This document shows positions 1-8,118 of a stretch of 51,298 bases of DNA, piece after piece. The notes beneath the pieces are model-generated. The model had not been told where the DNA came from and searched no databases. It saw only the letters and a program-made list of their open reading frames with translations. The number at the start of each line of letters is the position of its first letter. Positions within the stretch are counted from its first letter, which is position 1. This DNA is from Enterorhabdus sp. P55 (lineage in GTDB: Bacteria > Actinomycetota > Coriobacteriia > Coriobacteriales > Eggerthellaceae), in assembly GCF_009911695.1 (NCBI RefSeq), contig NZ_QWKK01000009.1, positions 1 to 51,298 on the forward strand, written 5' to 3'. The position numbers and the translations under genes are program-made.

Positions 1-276
1 GGGGTGGCGGGGGGGTAGGGAGTGCGCGGCGCGGGGGGTGCGAGGGGGGCGCTCGCGTATCGTGGGACGGCTCTGCCCCGGTTGGGCCGGGGAGGAGGGC
101 GCGGCATTCCCGCCGTCGGCGTTTCCCTGAGCCTGGATGCTTTCGCGGAAGGACCTGGCGGCGATGCGCCTGCGCCGGACTATCTGCCGCCGGGCTTTGG
201 CTTTCAGGGGCTTCTCGAACCCTGGCGCCGATCCGAGGCTGACGAAGTGCCGGCCGCGCCTCTTGCGCGGCGTGGC
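1..276. other. No supported gene
   Basis: This GC-rich stretch has no gene I can support. A plus-strand open frame from a GTG at 22 to 339 exists, but it has no visible ribosome binding site, resembles no family I know, and runs into the inverted-repeat element that starts at 277. It could be the decayed remnant of a gene. Confidence 0.4.
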
Positions 277-429
277 ATTTGTGGCCAAAAAGGGCGCGCT
301 TTACGCCGGATTAGGGCTTGGCCGCGACTTCGCTTTTGAATAATCCCAGGTCAGGTGTGGGGGAGATCGTTCCCAGTTGCTTGCCGCGATGCGCTAGCTG
401 CGTAAAGCATGGCAAGAATGGCCAGAAAT
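277..429 (+). repeat. Inverted-repeat element 1 (degenerate arms)
   Basis: First member of the dispersed element family. The left arm (277-308) and right arm (400-429) share GCTTTACGC/GCGTAAAGC and TGGCCA with an ATTT/AAAT end, with a less conserved middle. The internal core CCCAGGTCAG lies at 345-354, 68 nt from the left end, and matches the cores of the elements at 31309 and 50057. The element begins 15 nt beyond the toxin stop codon. It is the most degraded of the six confident members. Confidence 0.6.
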
Positions 430-444
430 CCTGTTTCGACTGCG

Positions 445-765
445 CTATTCCCCCCAGTCGATGAGAGCGTATCCGTCGAGGTCTTGGCGGGTGTGGAGGA
501 TGCGCCAGACGGTGAGCGTCTCGGCGCTGTGGGTGTAGAAGATGCGATACTGGCCGACCAGGTGCCAGCGGTAGGCCTCGCCTTCGAGGGAGTCGTCGAG
601 GAAGGACCGGCCGAGCGTGGGCATCTCGCAGAGGCGGTCGACCGCATCGAGTATGGCCGCGTAGGTGTCGCGCGCCGCCTGCGGGGAGCGCAACACCTCG
701 CCGAGGTACACGACAAGGGACTCGAGGTCGAGCGCCGCGCGTGGACGAAAGGCGGGGGTGCGCAT
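445..765 (-). CDS. ParE/RelE-family toxin
   Basis: A 106-residue protein of the ParE/RelE toxin superfamily. Support comes from its small size, an N-terminal helical segment (ALDLESLVVYLGE), and the C-terminal core with HLVGQYRIFYTH and LTVWRILHTRQDL, the strands that usually carry the basic residues of this fold. Toxins of this family act as mRNA interferases or gyrase poisons; which applies cannot be read here. I chose the ATG at 765 because it overlaps the antitoxin stop as TGATG, a classic translational coupling; a GTG at 777 is the alternative. It is the second gene of a two-gene operon and is followed at once by inverted-repeat element 1. Confidence 0.82.
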   Translation of the reverse strand: MRTPAFRPRAALDLESLVVYLGEVLRSPQAARDTYAAILDAVDRLCEMPTLGRSFLDDSLEGEAYRWHLVGQYRIFYTHSAETLTVWRILHTRQDLDGYALIDWGE

Positions 766-1052
766 CAAACGCCCCACTGCGCGAAGACACGGGACATCGT
801 GTCGTCGAGCTGGTTGCGGCTTACCGTGTCGGGATGATACCGCGCCTCTATCTCGGCCTCGCGCAGGCTCTGCACGTAGCGGTCGCGTTGCCGCTGGTTC
901 TCATAGGCCTCGCAGTCGATGACCACGAGTGACGCTTTGCCGTTCTTTGTCATGAATATGGGCTCCTGACTCTCGCGAGCCATCGCGCACACATCGTTGA
1001 GGTCGGTTCGAAGATCGCTGATGGGCCGAATCTGAGGCAGCGGAAGAGTCAT
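765..1052 (-). CDS. Phd/YefM-family antitoxin
   Basis: A 95-residue antitoxin. The N-terminal half matches the Phd/YefM DNA-binding fold: it opens with a strand and helix (IRPISDLRTDLNDVCAMA), followed by EPIFMTKNGKASLVVIDCEAYEN, where the TKNGK...VV..EAYE pattern is typical. The C-terminal half (about 55-95) is charged and probably wraps the toxin. GAGGAGGAAC precedes the ATG. Its stop codon shares one base with the toxin start. Antitoxins of this family normally repress their own promoter, and the AT-rich upstream stretch is the likely site. Confidence 0.88.
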   Translation of the reverse strand: MTLPLPQIRPISDLRTDLNDVCAMARESQEPIFMTKNGKASLVVIDCEAYENQRQRDRYVQSLREAEIEARYHPDTVSRNQLDDTMSRVFAQWGV

Positions 1053-1130
1053 AGTTCCTCCTCTATAGACAAATAAGTTATAAATTTATTATATCAACCA
1101 TTTCGAAATCTTTTTACATAGCGGGGACAA
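1053..1130 (-). promoter_or_regulatory. AT-rich promoter/operator of the toxin-antitoxin operon
   Basis: This stretch is strikingly AT-rich for the window. Read toward the antitoxin it contains TTGATATAATAAATTTATAA with a TATAAT-like hexamer and the palindrome ATAAATTTAT, a plausible autorepression site. No exact -35/-10 pair can be fixed by eye. Confidence 0.45.
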
Positions 1131-1214
1131 AAAGTCGAGAACGCTGAGCGGCGGATCAGGAGGAAGAGCGTGGCTGGAGCGTGAAGCTTGAGCGCCGTCT
1201 GGCGGTTGCGTCCC

Positions 1215-2771
1215 TTACTCCGCAGGGCTCCAAACGCGGACGAGGCAGTGGTGCTGGGGGTCGCCCTCGAGGGGGGTGTAGTCGATGTTGGAGAAGGTGA
1301 CCACGCGGCTGCCGCTGCCGGTGGAGGCCAGGTAGTCGCCGTAATCGTCGGTGCCGTTCTTCACGTCCAGCGTGAAGTAGCGTCGCGACTCCGGATCGAT
1401 GCCGCACACGGCCTTCGTCGACTTCACCATGAACCACTTGCCGCACCAGGCGGGCGGAGCGGTGGGGGTGCGCGGAAAGCGGAACCAGGGCGCCGCGCCG
1501 TAGGCGGAGGCCCCCGCAGCGTCGAGCGTGCGCACTGGCGAGGAGTCGCCGTCGGCTTCGCTCTCGGCGGCCGGCGCCTCCACGGAGACGGCGCTGGCGG
1601 GCACGTAGGTGCCGAGGTTCTTGATGCCGTCGCCGTAGTTGTAGATGGCATCGAAGGCGAAGCTGAAGCCCGTGGGGCCGTAGGCGGCCTCAAGCGGGCG
1701 CATGGACGAGGGGAGCACCACGGCGTCGGTGACCTGGGCCGTCGCGGCATCGAGGCGCGTCAGCTGGTAGTAGGTGCCGCTGGTGGCGGCGCGCGGCGTG
1801 ATGACCACGCCGCCTTCCACGGCGCAGGGCGGGGTGGTCATGCGCCCGTTGGACGAGTAGACCTTCTCTGCCTGAGTGCTGCCGAAGGGCGCGCGCTTCA
1901 GAAGCGACGCCTCGGTCTTCTTGGGCCCCTCTAGGCGGGGGAGCACCTGCCACCAGGCGTAGTCGCCGGATGCGGCCAGGGTGGGCATCTCCCAGTCGGT
2001 GGTGCCCTCTTCAAGCAGCGCGGGCTGGCCGATGGAGGCGCCGTCGCTCGATGCGGAGTAGACGCGCCACAGCCCGTCGAGGATATCGGCCTCGGCCCAT
2101 ACCACGCCGCGGGAGCAGGCGCGCACGTCGTACACCTCAAAGCCCTCGTCTTGGCCGACGGCCTGCTTGAGCACGGTGTTCACCGTGCCGGACGAGAGCG
2201 AGAGCAGTCCTACGGTGCAGAGCGGGCGGGCCTGGTCGGTGGGCATGAGGCAGGCGGCTACGTCATCGTCGTTGGCCCAGACCAGGCTGCCGTAGGGCAG
2301 CTCCTTGGTGGTGATCAGGCGCATGACGGTATCAGGATCTTCGATCTGCTCGCAGTCTTCGGAGGTGAACACGGCGCTCTCGGGCACCTTGAGGGTGGCG
2401 AGCCCGCCGCTGCCAGACGATGCGGCCCGGGAGGCCGCATAGCCTCCTGCGCCAACGGCCGCCAGGGCCGCCAGGCCGGCGGCGCCGTAGAGGAAGTGGC
2501 GGCGGGTGAGCAGCACCTCGCGCCCGCCGGGCAGCGCGACGCGGGGGCCCTCGGCCGCCCCGTCGGCGGGTACGCGACGTTGGGGCCCCGAGGGCGCGGC
2601 GCGATGGGCCGCGCGCGAGCGCCCTGACCGGGCGGCGCTGGGGCCTTTGGCGACGCTTCTCTGTCTATGGCCGCCCCGGGGGGCGGCAGACGTGGCTCGG
2701 GGGCCGGCGCCGGCGGAGCGGCGAGAAGGCGAAGCCGACGAGCGCACGTGCTTGATCCTCTTCTGTGGCAT
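1215..2771 (-). CDS. Tat-signal/membrane-anchored protein of unknown function
   Basis: Up to 518 residues. Residues 1-85 are a basic, low-complexity stretch. A twin-arginine motif (LLTRRHFLYGAAG, RR at about 90-91) and one hydrophobic segment (about 94-112) follow, so the rest is probably exported and N-terminally anchored. The exported part contains repeated W/Y-rich strand-like segments (WANDDDVAACL, VVWAEADILDGLWRVY, DYAWWQVLP) suggestive of a beta-propeller, but I cannot name a family. The start is uncertain: no clear ribosome binding site precedes the ATG at 2771, and a GTG just before LLTRR (about 2516) would give a more usual Tat signal. It is transcribed divergently from the two-component system at 2926. 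Confidence 0.7.
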   Translation of the reverse strand: MPQKRIKHVRSSASPSRRSAGAGPRATSAAPRGGHRQRSVAKGPSAARSGRSRAAHRAAPSGPQRRVPADGAAEGPRVALPGGREVLLTRRHFLYGAAGLAALAAVGAGGYAASRAASSGSGGLATLKVPESAVFTSEDCEQIEDPDTVMRLITTKELPYGSLVWANDDDVAACLMPTDQARPLCTVGLLSLSSGTVNTVLKQAVGQDEGFEVYDVRACSRGVVWAEADILDGLWRVYSASSDGASIGQPALLEEGTTDWEMPTLAASGDYAWWQVLPRLEGPKKTEASLLKRAPFGSTQAEKVYSSNGRMTTPPCAVEGGVVITPRAATSGTYYQLTRLDAATAQVTDAVVLPSSMRPLEAAYGPTGFSFAFDAIYNYGDGIKNLGTYVPASAVSVEAPAAESEADGDSSPVRTLDAAGASAYGAAPWFRFPRTPTAPPAWCGKWFMVKSTKAVCGIDPESRRYFTLDVKNGTDDYGDYLASTGSGSRVVTFSNIDYTPLEGDPQHHCLVRVWSPAE

Positions 2772-2925
2772 GGGGCTATTGTGTCATTTCACGCACAGCT
2801 CAAAGGGCCCTTCCGGGCAATTGCTACAATAAACGCAAACACGACCCTATCGGGCAACTTTCGCCGCTCCGCGGTGTTCGCGGGCGGCTTGCTGTGAGCG
2901 AACGCCAACCTGAGGAGCAACCATC

Positions 2926-3636
2926 ATGAGCAACGAAACCCGCCGCATTCTCCTCGTCGAGGACGAGAAGGCCATCCGCGATGCGGTGACCGCCTACCTG
3001 GAGCGCGAGAACTACTGGGTGACCGCCGTGGGCGACGGCCAGGAGGCGCTGGAGGAATTCCAGAAGCACCACTTCGACCTGGTGATTCTCGACCTCATGC
3101 TGCCCCGCGTGCCGGGCGAGCGCGTCTGCCGCGTCATCCGCGACACGTCGGATGTGCCCATCATCATGCTCACCGCCAAGGGCGAGGTGGAGGACCGCAT
3201 CATCGGCCTGGAGCTGGGCGCCGACGACTACCTGGTGAAGCCCTTCAGCCCCCGCGAGCTGGTGGCCCGCGCCCGCGCCCTGCTGCGCCGCGTGCACGCC
3301 GACTCCGAGCCCCAGCGCGAGGTGCTGGAGTTCGGCGAGCTGACCATCGACGTGTCCGGCCACAAGGTGCTCGTCTCCGGCGAGGAGATCGACCTGACGG
3401 CCAGCGAGTTCAAGCTGCTCACCACGCTGTCCCGCTATCCCGGCCGCGTGTACTCCCGCATGGAGCTGGTGGAGAAGGTGCTCGGCTACGACTTCGAGGG
3501 CTACGAGCGCACCATCGACTCCCACGTGAAGAACCTGCGCGCCAAGATCGGCGACAACCCGCGCAGCCCGAAGTGGCTGCACACCGTCCACGGCGTCGGC
3601 TACCGCTTCGAGGATCCCACCAAGAGCGCCTCGTAG
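2926..3636 (+). CDS. OmpR/PhoB-family response regulator
   Basis: A 236-residue response regulator. The receiver domain (about 6-120) has the acidic pair VEDE, the phosphorylated aspartate D56 in VILDLMLP, T83 and K105 in VKPFSP. The C-terminal winged helix (about 135-230) ends with the usual HTVHGVGYRFE. It should bind DNA as a dimer after phosphorylation by the kinase 9 nt downstream. A TACAAT hexamer at 2825-2830 is a possible -10. The stimulus is not deducible; the divergent exported protein is a possible target. Confidence 0.95.
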   Translation: MSNETRRILLVEDEKAIRDAVTAYLERENYWVTAVGDGQEALEEFQKHHFDLVILDLMLPRVPGERVCRVIRDTSDVPIIMLTAKGEVEDRIIGLELGADDYLVKPFSPRELVARARALLRRVHADSEPQREVLEFGELTIDVSGHKVLVSGEEIDLTASEFKLLTTLSRYPGRVYSRMELVEKVLGYDFEGYERTIDSHVKNLRAKIGDNPRSPKWLHTVHGVGYRFEDPTKSAS

Positions 3637-3645
3637 GGCGGCCCC

Positions 3646-5154
3646 GTGGAAGACAAGAAGCGCCTCGCCTGGTCGAGCTTCTCCTACACTACGCGCGTCA
3701 CCCTGGCCTTCGCCCTCATAGCGGCCATGACGGCCCTGGTGGCCATCGGCGTGGTGTCGTTCGTGTGGGAGCAGCACTTCCAGACCTACACCACCGACAA
3801 CATGCGCAACACGGCCAACATCACGGCCCAACGCATCGCGACCATCTACGAGCGCACGGGGGATCTGTGGAACCCCGACACCACCAAGCCCGCTGCCCAG
3901 GTGGTTGAGATGACCACCGGCGTGGGCGTGAAGGTGATCGACGCCGCCGGCGGCACCCCGTTCGACTCGTCCATCGTCATCGACGAGGACGTCGACGGCT
4001 TCCAGCGCTCCTTCGAGCCTAACGACGCCTCCCAGGTGGCCATGGCCAACATCGTCGTAGATGGCGTGGCGGTGGGGTCGGTGCGCATCTGGGTGTATGG
4101 CTCCGACACGCTCATGCGCCAGCCCGACCAGGAGTTCCGCGACAACTCCTACCAGGCCATGGGCATCGCCGCCCTGGTGGCCATCGTGCTGGCGTCGTGC
4201 ATCGGCTTCCTGTTCGCGCGTAACCTGGTGGCCCCCATCAACCGCATGACCTCCACGGCGCGCGCCATCAAGGAGGGCGACCTGTCCGCCCGCACCGAGC
4301 TGCACGGCGAAGACGAGATCGCCCGCCTGGGCGAGACGTTCGACGCCATGGCCGAGTCGGTGGAGAAGGATCGTATGCTCGAGCGGCGGCTCACCACCGA
4401 CGTGGCCCATGAGCTGCGCACGCCCCTCATGGCCATCCAGGCCACGGTGGAGGCGATGGTCGACGGCGTCTACGAGGCCGACGAGGAGCGCCTGGTGACG
4501 GTGAATTCCGAGGTTCAGCGCCTGTCGCGCCTGGTGGACGCGCTGCTGCGCCTGTCGCGCCTGGAGAACCGCGCCAACCCCATGAAGGAGGAGATCGTCA
4601 ACGTCGGCGAGCTCATCGAGGGCATCATCGCCACACATGAGATATTCGTCTCCGACTCCGGCCTGACGCTGCGCTACGAGGCTCAGCCCGACGTGTACGT
4701 CATGGGCGACCCGGACATGATTCGCCAGGCCACGGCCAACCTCATCTCCAATGCTGTGCGCTACACCCCCGAGGGCGGAACCATCGACGTGAGCGTGAGG
4801 CGCGGCGACATCATGGCGTCCATCGCGGTGAAGGACACGGGCATCGGCCTCTCGCGCGAGGAGGCGAAGATGGTGTTCTCGCGCTTCTGGCGCGCCGATG
4901 CCGGCCGCACCCGCGAGAGCGGCGGCCTGGGCGTGGGCCTGGCCGTGGTGAAGGAGATCGTCGACCGCCACGGCGGCTGGGTGCAGGTGGAGGGCGAGAA
5001 GGGCAAGGGGGCCTGCTTCACCATCCACATCCCGCTCTATGATGAGGAGCGCGCCCGCGCTCGCGAGAAGACCCAGGCCAAGGAGGCCGCCAAGCAGGCC
5101 CGCGCCGCCAAGCAGGGAAAGGCCAAGGCCCACAACAGCGGCAAGATCGGGTAG
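3646..5154 (+). CDS. Membrane sensor histidine kinase
   Basis: A 502-residue kinase starting with GTG just after the regulator stop. Transmembrane helices lie at about 18-41 and 171-192 and enclose an extracytoplasmic sensor domain of about 130 residues. HAMP follows (about 193-245), then the phosphoacceptor H255 in VAHELRTP, and the ATPase domain with the N box NLISNAVRYTPEGG and glycine motifs DTGIGLS and GGLGVGLAVVKEIV. The C-terminus (about 465-502) is a charged Ala/Lys-rich tail of unknown role. It is translationally close-coupled to the regulator and surely its partner. Confidence 0.95.
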   Translation: MEDKKRLAWSSFSYTTRVTLAFALIAAMTALVAIGVVSFVWEQHFQTYTTDNMRNTANITAQRIATIYERTGDLWNPDTTKPAAQVVEMTTGVGVKVIDAAGGTPFDSSIVIDEDVDGFQRSFEPNDASQVAMANIVVDGVAVGSVRIWVYGSDTLMRQPDQEFRDNSYQAMGIAALVAIVLASCIGFLFARNLVAPINRMTSTARAIKEGDLSARTELHGEDEIARLGETFDAMAESVEKDRMLERRLTTDVAHELRTPLMAIQATVEAMVDGVYEADEERLVTVNSEVQRLSRLVDALLRLSRLENRANPMKEEIVNVGELIEGIIATHEIFVSDSGLTLRYEAQPDVYVMGDPDMIRQATANLISNAVRYTPEGGTIDVSVRRGDIMASIAVKDTGIGLSREEAKMVFSRFWRADAGRTRESGGLGVGLAVVKEIVDRHGGWVQVEGEKGKGACFTIHIPLYDEERARAREKTQAKEAAKQARAAKQGKAKAHNSGKIG

Positions 5155-5301
5155 GGCCGACTTCCCTGCCTCGCGCCTTTCTGCTTCTTGAGGGCGGATG
5201 GGACGGCGGGGCGGGCTTTCCCCGTGTGCTCCTTGAGATTGTGCGATAATGGTTAGTCGCGCGTTCGAACGTGGGTTTTTCTATGAAGGGGAGGGTTCGC
5301 C

Positions 5302-6174
5302 ATGACGGGAATCGACATCAAGCCCGATGCCCAGGGCAAGGTTCGCGATCTGTACGATTTGGGCGACAGGCTGCTGCTGGTTGCCACGGATCGCATCTCG
5401 GCGTTCGACTACATCTTGGAGGACGAGATTCCCTACAAGGGGCAGGTGCTCACGCAGCTCTCGTGCTTCTGGTTCGAGCTTCTCGGCGACGTGGTGGACA
5501 ACCACCTCATCTCCGCCGATGTGGCCGACCTGCCCGAGGAGTTCCAGCCCTACGCCGACTACCTGCGCGGCCGCTTCATGCTGGTGAAGAAGGCGGACAT
5601 GTTCCCCGTTGAGTGCATCGTTCGCGGCTACCTGGCCGGCAGCGGGCTGAAGGAATACCAGCGTGAGGGGACGGTCTGCGGCATCGAGCTGCCGGAGGGC
5701 CTGGTCAACTCGGCGAAGCTGCCCGAGCCCATCTTCACGCCGTCGACCAAGGCCGAGATCGGCGACCACGACGAGAACATCAGCTTCGAGCGCTGCGCCG
5801 AGCTCATCGGCGAGGCCGACGCGGCCGCTCTGCGCGACCTGGCCGTGCGCGTCTACCAGACCGCGGCCGACCACGCGGCCGAGCGCGGCGTCATCATCGC
5901 CGACACCAAGTTCGAGTTCGGTGTGGTTGACGGCGCGATCATTCTGGCTGACGAGGTGCTCACGCCCGACTCCTCGCGCTTCTGGCCCGGCGACACCTAC
6001 GAGGAGGGCGCCGACCAGCCCAGCTTCGACAAGCAGTTCGTCCGCGACTGGCTCACCGCCAACTGGGACAAGACCGGCAACCCGCCGCGCCTGCCCCAGG
6101 AGATCATCGACGCTACGTCCGAGAAGTACATCCAGGCCTGCGAGATCATCACGGGCCGCACCTTCGAGCGATAG
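5302..6174 (+). CDS. purC: Phosphoribosylaminoimidazole-succinocarboxamide synthase
   Basis: SAICAR synthetase of de novo purine synthesis: joins CAIR and aspartate with ATP hydrolysis. The 290-residue length fits the family. Diagnostic stretches are GKVRDLYDLGDRLLLVATD and RISAFD near the N-terminus, ECIVRGYLAGSG, IIADTKFEFG, and LADEVLTPDSSRFW. A GATAAT-like hexamer lies about 50 nt upstream. It stands without other pur genes and is followed after 15 nt by an unrelated membrane protein. Confidence 0.96.
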   Translation: MTGIDIKPDAQGKVRDLYDLGDRLLLVATDRISAFDYILEDEIPYKGQVLTQLSCFWFELLGDVVDNHLISADVADLPEEFQPYADYLRGRFMLVKKADMFPVECIVRGYLAGSGLKEYQREGTVCGIELPEGLVNSAKLPEPIFTPSTKAEIGDHDENISFERCAELIGEADAAALRDLAVRVYQTAADHAAERGVIIADTKFEFGVVDGAIILADEVLTPDSSRFWPGDTYEEGADQPSFDKQFVRDWLTANWDKTGNPPRLPQEIIDATSEKYIQACEIITGRTFER

Positions 6175-6189
6175 ACCCCAAGGAGAATC

Positions 6190-6942
6190 ATGTCCCAGCG
6201 AAACCCGATGAACGAGCGCTATCAGTCCGAGGATCACCAGGGCAAGACGCGCAAGAGCGCCGCGTCGGCCAAGCCCAAGAGCAAGGCGGCAGCCTCGGTG
6301 GTGGTGCAGACGTCCTCCAAGACGCCGCAGCAGAAGAAGGCCGATGCCAAGGCCGCGCGCCGCAAGGCCCAGGATGAGCAGCGTGCGCTCGACCGCAAGT
6401 ACTACAACCCCGATACGAAGGAGTACAAGCGCCTCCGCCGTCTGTGGTGGGGCCTGCTGGGGGGTGCCGTGGTGTGCACGGCCGGCTCGTTCTTCCTGCG
6501 CGAGTCGCTGGGCGACGCGGTGTCCATGGGCATTATCGTGGCTGCGTACGCCCTGATCATTGCCGCGTTCTATGTCGACTTCTCGAAGATTCGCAAGGAG
6601 CGCCGTGCGTATCAGGATCGCATGGTCGCCTTGGAGGCGAAGCAGAAGAAGGAGGAGCGAGCTGCCGCCCGCGCCGCAGCCCAGGCGTCGTCGAAGAAGG
6701 GGTCGGGCAAGAACGCGAGCCGCAACCCCAAGACGCAGAAGGCGGCTGCCGAGGCCAACGCCGCCGAGCAGGCGGCCGAGGAGCAGCCGAAGGACGAGAA
6801 GCCCGCGCGCCGCGGTCTGTTCGGCAGCGGGTTCCGCCTCTCGAATCGCGAGAAGGCGAAGGAGGAGAAGGCCGCTGCGAAGGCTGCGAAGGCTGCGAAG
6901 GCTGCCGAGACCGCCGAGACGCCCAAGGCTGACGCCAAGTAG
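6190..6942 (+). CDS. Small two-helix membrane protein, Lys/Ala-rich
   Basis: A 250-residue protein that I do not recognise by function. Residues 1-75 are hydrophilic and Lys/Ala-rich; two transmembrane helices follow (about 90-108 and 114-134, LWWGLLGGAVVCTAGSFFL and SMGIIVAAYALIIAAFYV). The rest is a strongly charged coiled-coil-like Ala/Lys/Glu tail containing RRGLFGSGFRL. AAGGAG precedes the ATG, so expression is likely. Both termini are probably cytoplasmic. It ends 28 nt before inverted-repeat element 2. Confidence 0.75.
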   Translation: MSQRNPMNERYQSEDHQGKTRKSAASAKPKSKAAASVVVQTSSKTPQQKKADAKAARRKAQDEQRALDRKYYNPDTKEYKRLRRLWWGLLGGAVVCTAGSFFLRESLGDAVSMGIIVAAYALIIAAFYVDFSKIRKERRAYQDRMVALEAKQKKEERAAARAAAQASSKKGSGKNASRNPKTQKAAAEANAAEQAAEEQPKDEKPARRGLFGSGFRLSNREKAKEEKAAAKAAKAAKAAETAETPKADAK

Positions 6943-6970
6943 TGGCTCACCGCCGCTTTTTCGGCGTGGG

Positions 6971-7114
6971 ATGGCACTGATCCCGAGTTTGGTACGGTAA
7001 AAAGGGTCCCGACTTCCATTTTGGAGGTCGGGACCCTTCCTTTTCCTGGGCAAATGCAATGCCGTGCGCCCAATCTCGGCTGTCTCACCGTACCAAACTC
7101 GGGATCAGTGCCAT
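6971..7114 (-). repeat. Inverted-repeat element 2
   Basis: Perfect 28-bp inverted arms at 6971-6998 and 7087-7114. The left arm starts ATGGCACTGAT, has CCCGAG in the middle and ends TTTGGTACGGT. The core lies on the minus strand (CATTTGCCCAGG, plus positions 7045-7056), 58 nt from the right arm end. The element lies between two convergent genes and has a strong internal hairpin at 7002-7038. Its arms match those of the element at 50057 except for six central bases, all of which are compensated. Confidence 0.9.
7002..7038. terminator. Hairpin inside element 2, probable terminator
   Basis: A 16-bp stem (AAGGGTCCCGACTTCC with GGAGGTCGGGACCCTT, one G-T wobble) around a 5-nt loop, followed by CCTTTTCC. 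It could terminate the plus-strand gene ending at 6942 and the minus-strand gene ending at 7186. Confidence 0.65.
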
Positions 7115-7185
7115 TTTGGCGGCAAAACGTGGCAGTGGCGGACGCGCGTGGCTCCGCCACCTGGCGATAGCGGACCGCAGGAGCG

Positions 7186-8118
7186 CTACTCGTCTTTCTC
7201 GACGATGACGAACTCGCTCTCCTCCTCCGCCCCGTTGGCGACGAGCATCTGCTCGAACATGGAGGCCGTTTGCGAGAAGTCGCTTGGCAGCACCACGGTG
7301 GTCTGGCGGCCGTTGCGGGCGAACTCGCTCATCATGTCCGTCCACTGGGTGAAGATGAACAGCTGGTTGGCCTCGGTGGCCGACACGCCCGAGCTCTTGA
7401 TGACCGCGAGCGACTCGGAGATGCCGTCGGCGATGGCCTTGCGCTGGGCGGCGATGCCGCGGCCGGCCTGCTCCATGGCCTCAGCGCGGGCGCGGGCCTC
7501 GGTGACCACCTTGATGCGTTCGGCCTCGGCGAGCGACTGGGCCGCTTCCTTCTCACGCTGGGCGGAGTTGATGCGGTTCATGGACTGCTCCACGTCGGCG
7601 GGCAGGTCGATGCTCGTGATGAGCGTGGACACCACATCGTAGCCGTAGTCCACCATCAGGTCGGACACGGTGCGGTTCACGTCGGAGGCGATGGCGTCCT
7701 TTTTGTCGAACACCTCGTCGAGCGTGTACTGCGGCACCGAGGAGCGCAGCGCGTCGATCAGGTACGAGCGCATCTGGGACACGGGGTTGGCCAGCATGTA
7801 GTAGCTGCGGTAGATGCCGGACTGCTGCGGCGTGGCGCCGGGCGCCGTGCTCACGCGGTACTGCGCGGCGATGGCCATGGTTACCGTCACGTTGTCGCGC
7901 GTCTTGGCGTCGATGGCGAACTCCTCCTGGCGGGTGCGCAGGTCGACGCGCGCGGCGATGACCTCGATGAGCGGGATCTTGATGCGCAGGCCCGCGCCGG
8001 TGACGCGGTTGAACTTGCCCAGGCGCTCGATGATGACCGCCTTCTGCTGGGGCACGATGAACAGGCTCATCCAGCCGAGCAGCACGAGCAGGACGATGAT
8101 TGCGATCAGGGTGATCAT
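7186..8118 (-). CDS. SPFH/Band-7 (stomatin/prohibitin-like) membrane protein
   Basis: A 310-residue stomatin-type protein. It has one N-terminal transmembrane helix (residues 1-24), then the Band-7 domain (IVPQQKAVIIERLGKFNRV, KIPLIEVIAARVDLRTR). A long Ala/Glu/Arg helix (about 175-230) follows, with AQREKEAAQSLAEAERIK, the usual assembly coiled coil. Such proteins form membrane microdomain scaffolds and often modulate proteases. CGGAGG precedes the start, which overlaps the upstream gene's stop as ATGA, so the two are translationally coupled. No NfeD-like partner is adjacent. Confidence 0.93.
   Translation of the reverse strand: MITLIAIIVLLVLLGWMSLFIVPQQKAVIIERLGKFNRVTGAGLRIKIPLIEVIAARVDLRTRQEEFAIDAKTRDNVTVTMAIAAQYRVSTAPGATPQQSGIYRSYYMLANPVSQMRSYLIDALRSSVPQYTLDEVFDKKDAIASDVNRTVSDLMVDYGYDVVSTLITSIDLPADVEQSMNRINSAQREKEAAQSLAEAERIKVVTEARARAEAMEQAGRGIAAQRKAIADGISESLAVIKSSGVSATEANQLFIFTQWTDMMSEFARNGRQTTVVLPSDFSQTASMFEQMLVANGAEEESEFVIVEKDE

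Noticed and set aside
22-339. 105-codon frame at the window start
   Set aside because: No binding site or family, and it ends inside an inverted-repeat element.
2824-5133. Long minus-strand frame opposite the first two-component system
   Set aside because: A His/Gly/Val-rich translation with no motifs, antisense to two clear genes.
5255-5285. GTTCGAAC-like string that resembles a tRNA T-arm
   Set aside because: No acceptor stem or anticodon arm can be drawn around it.
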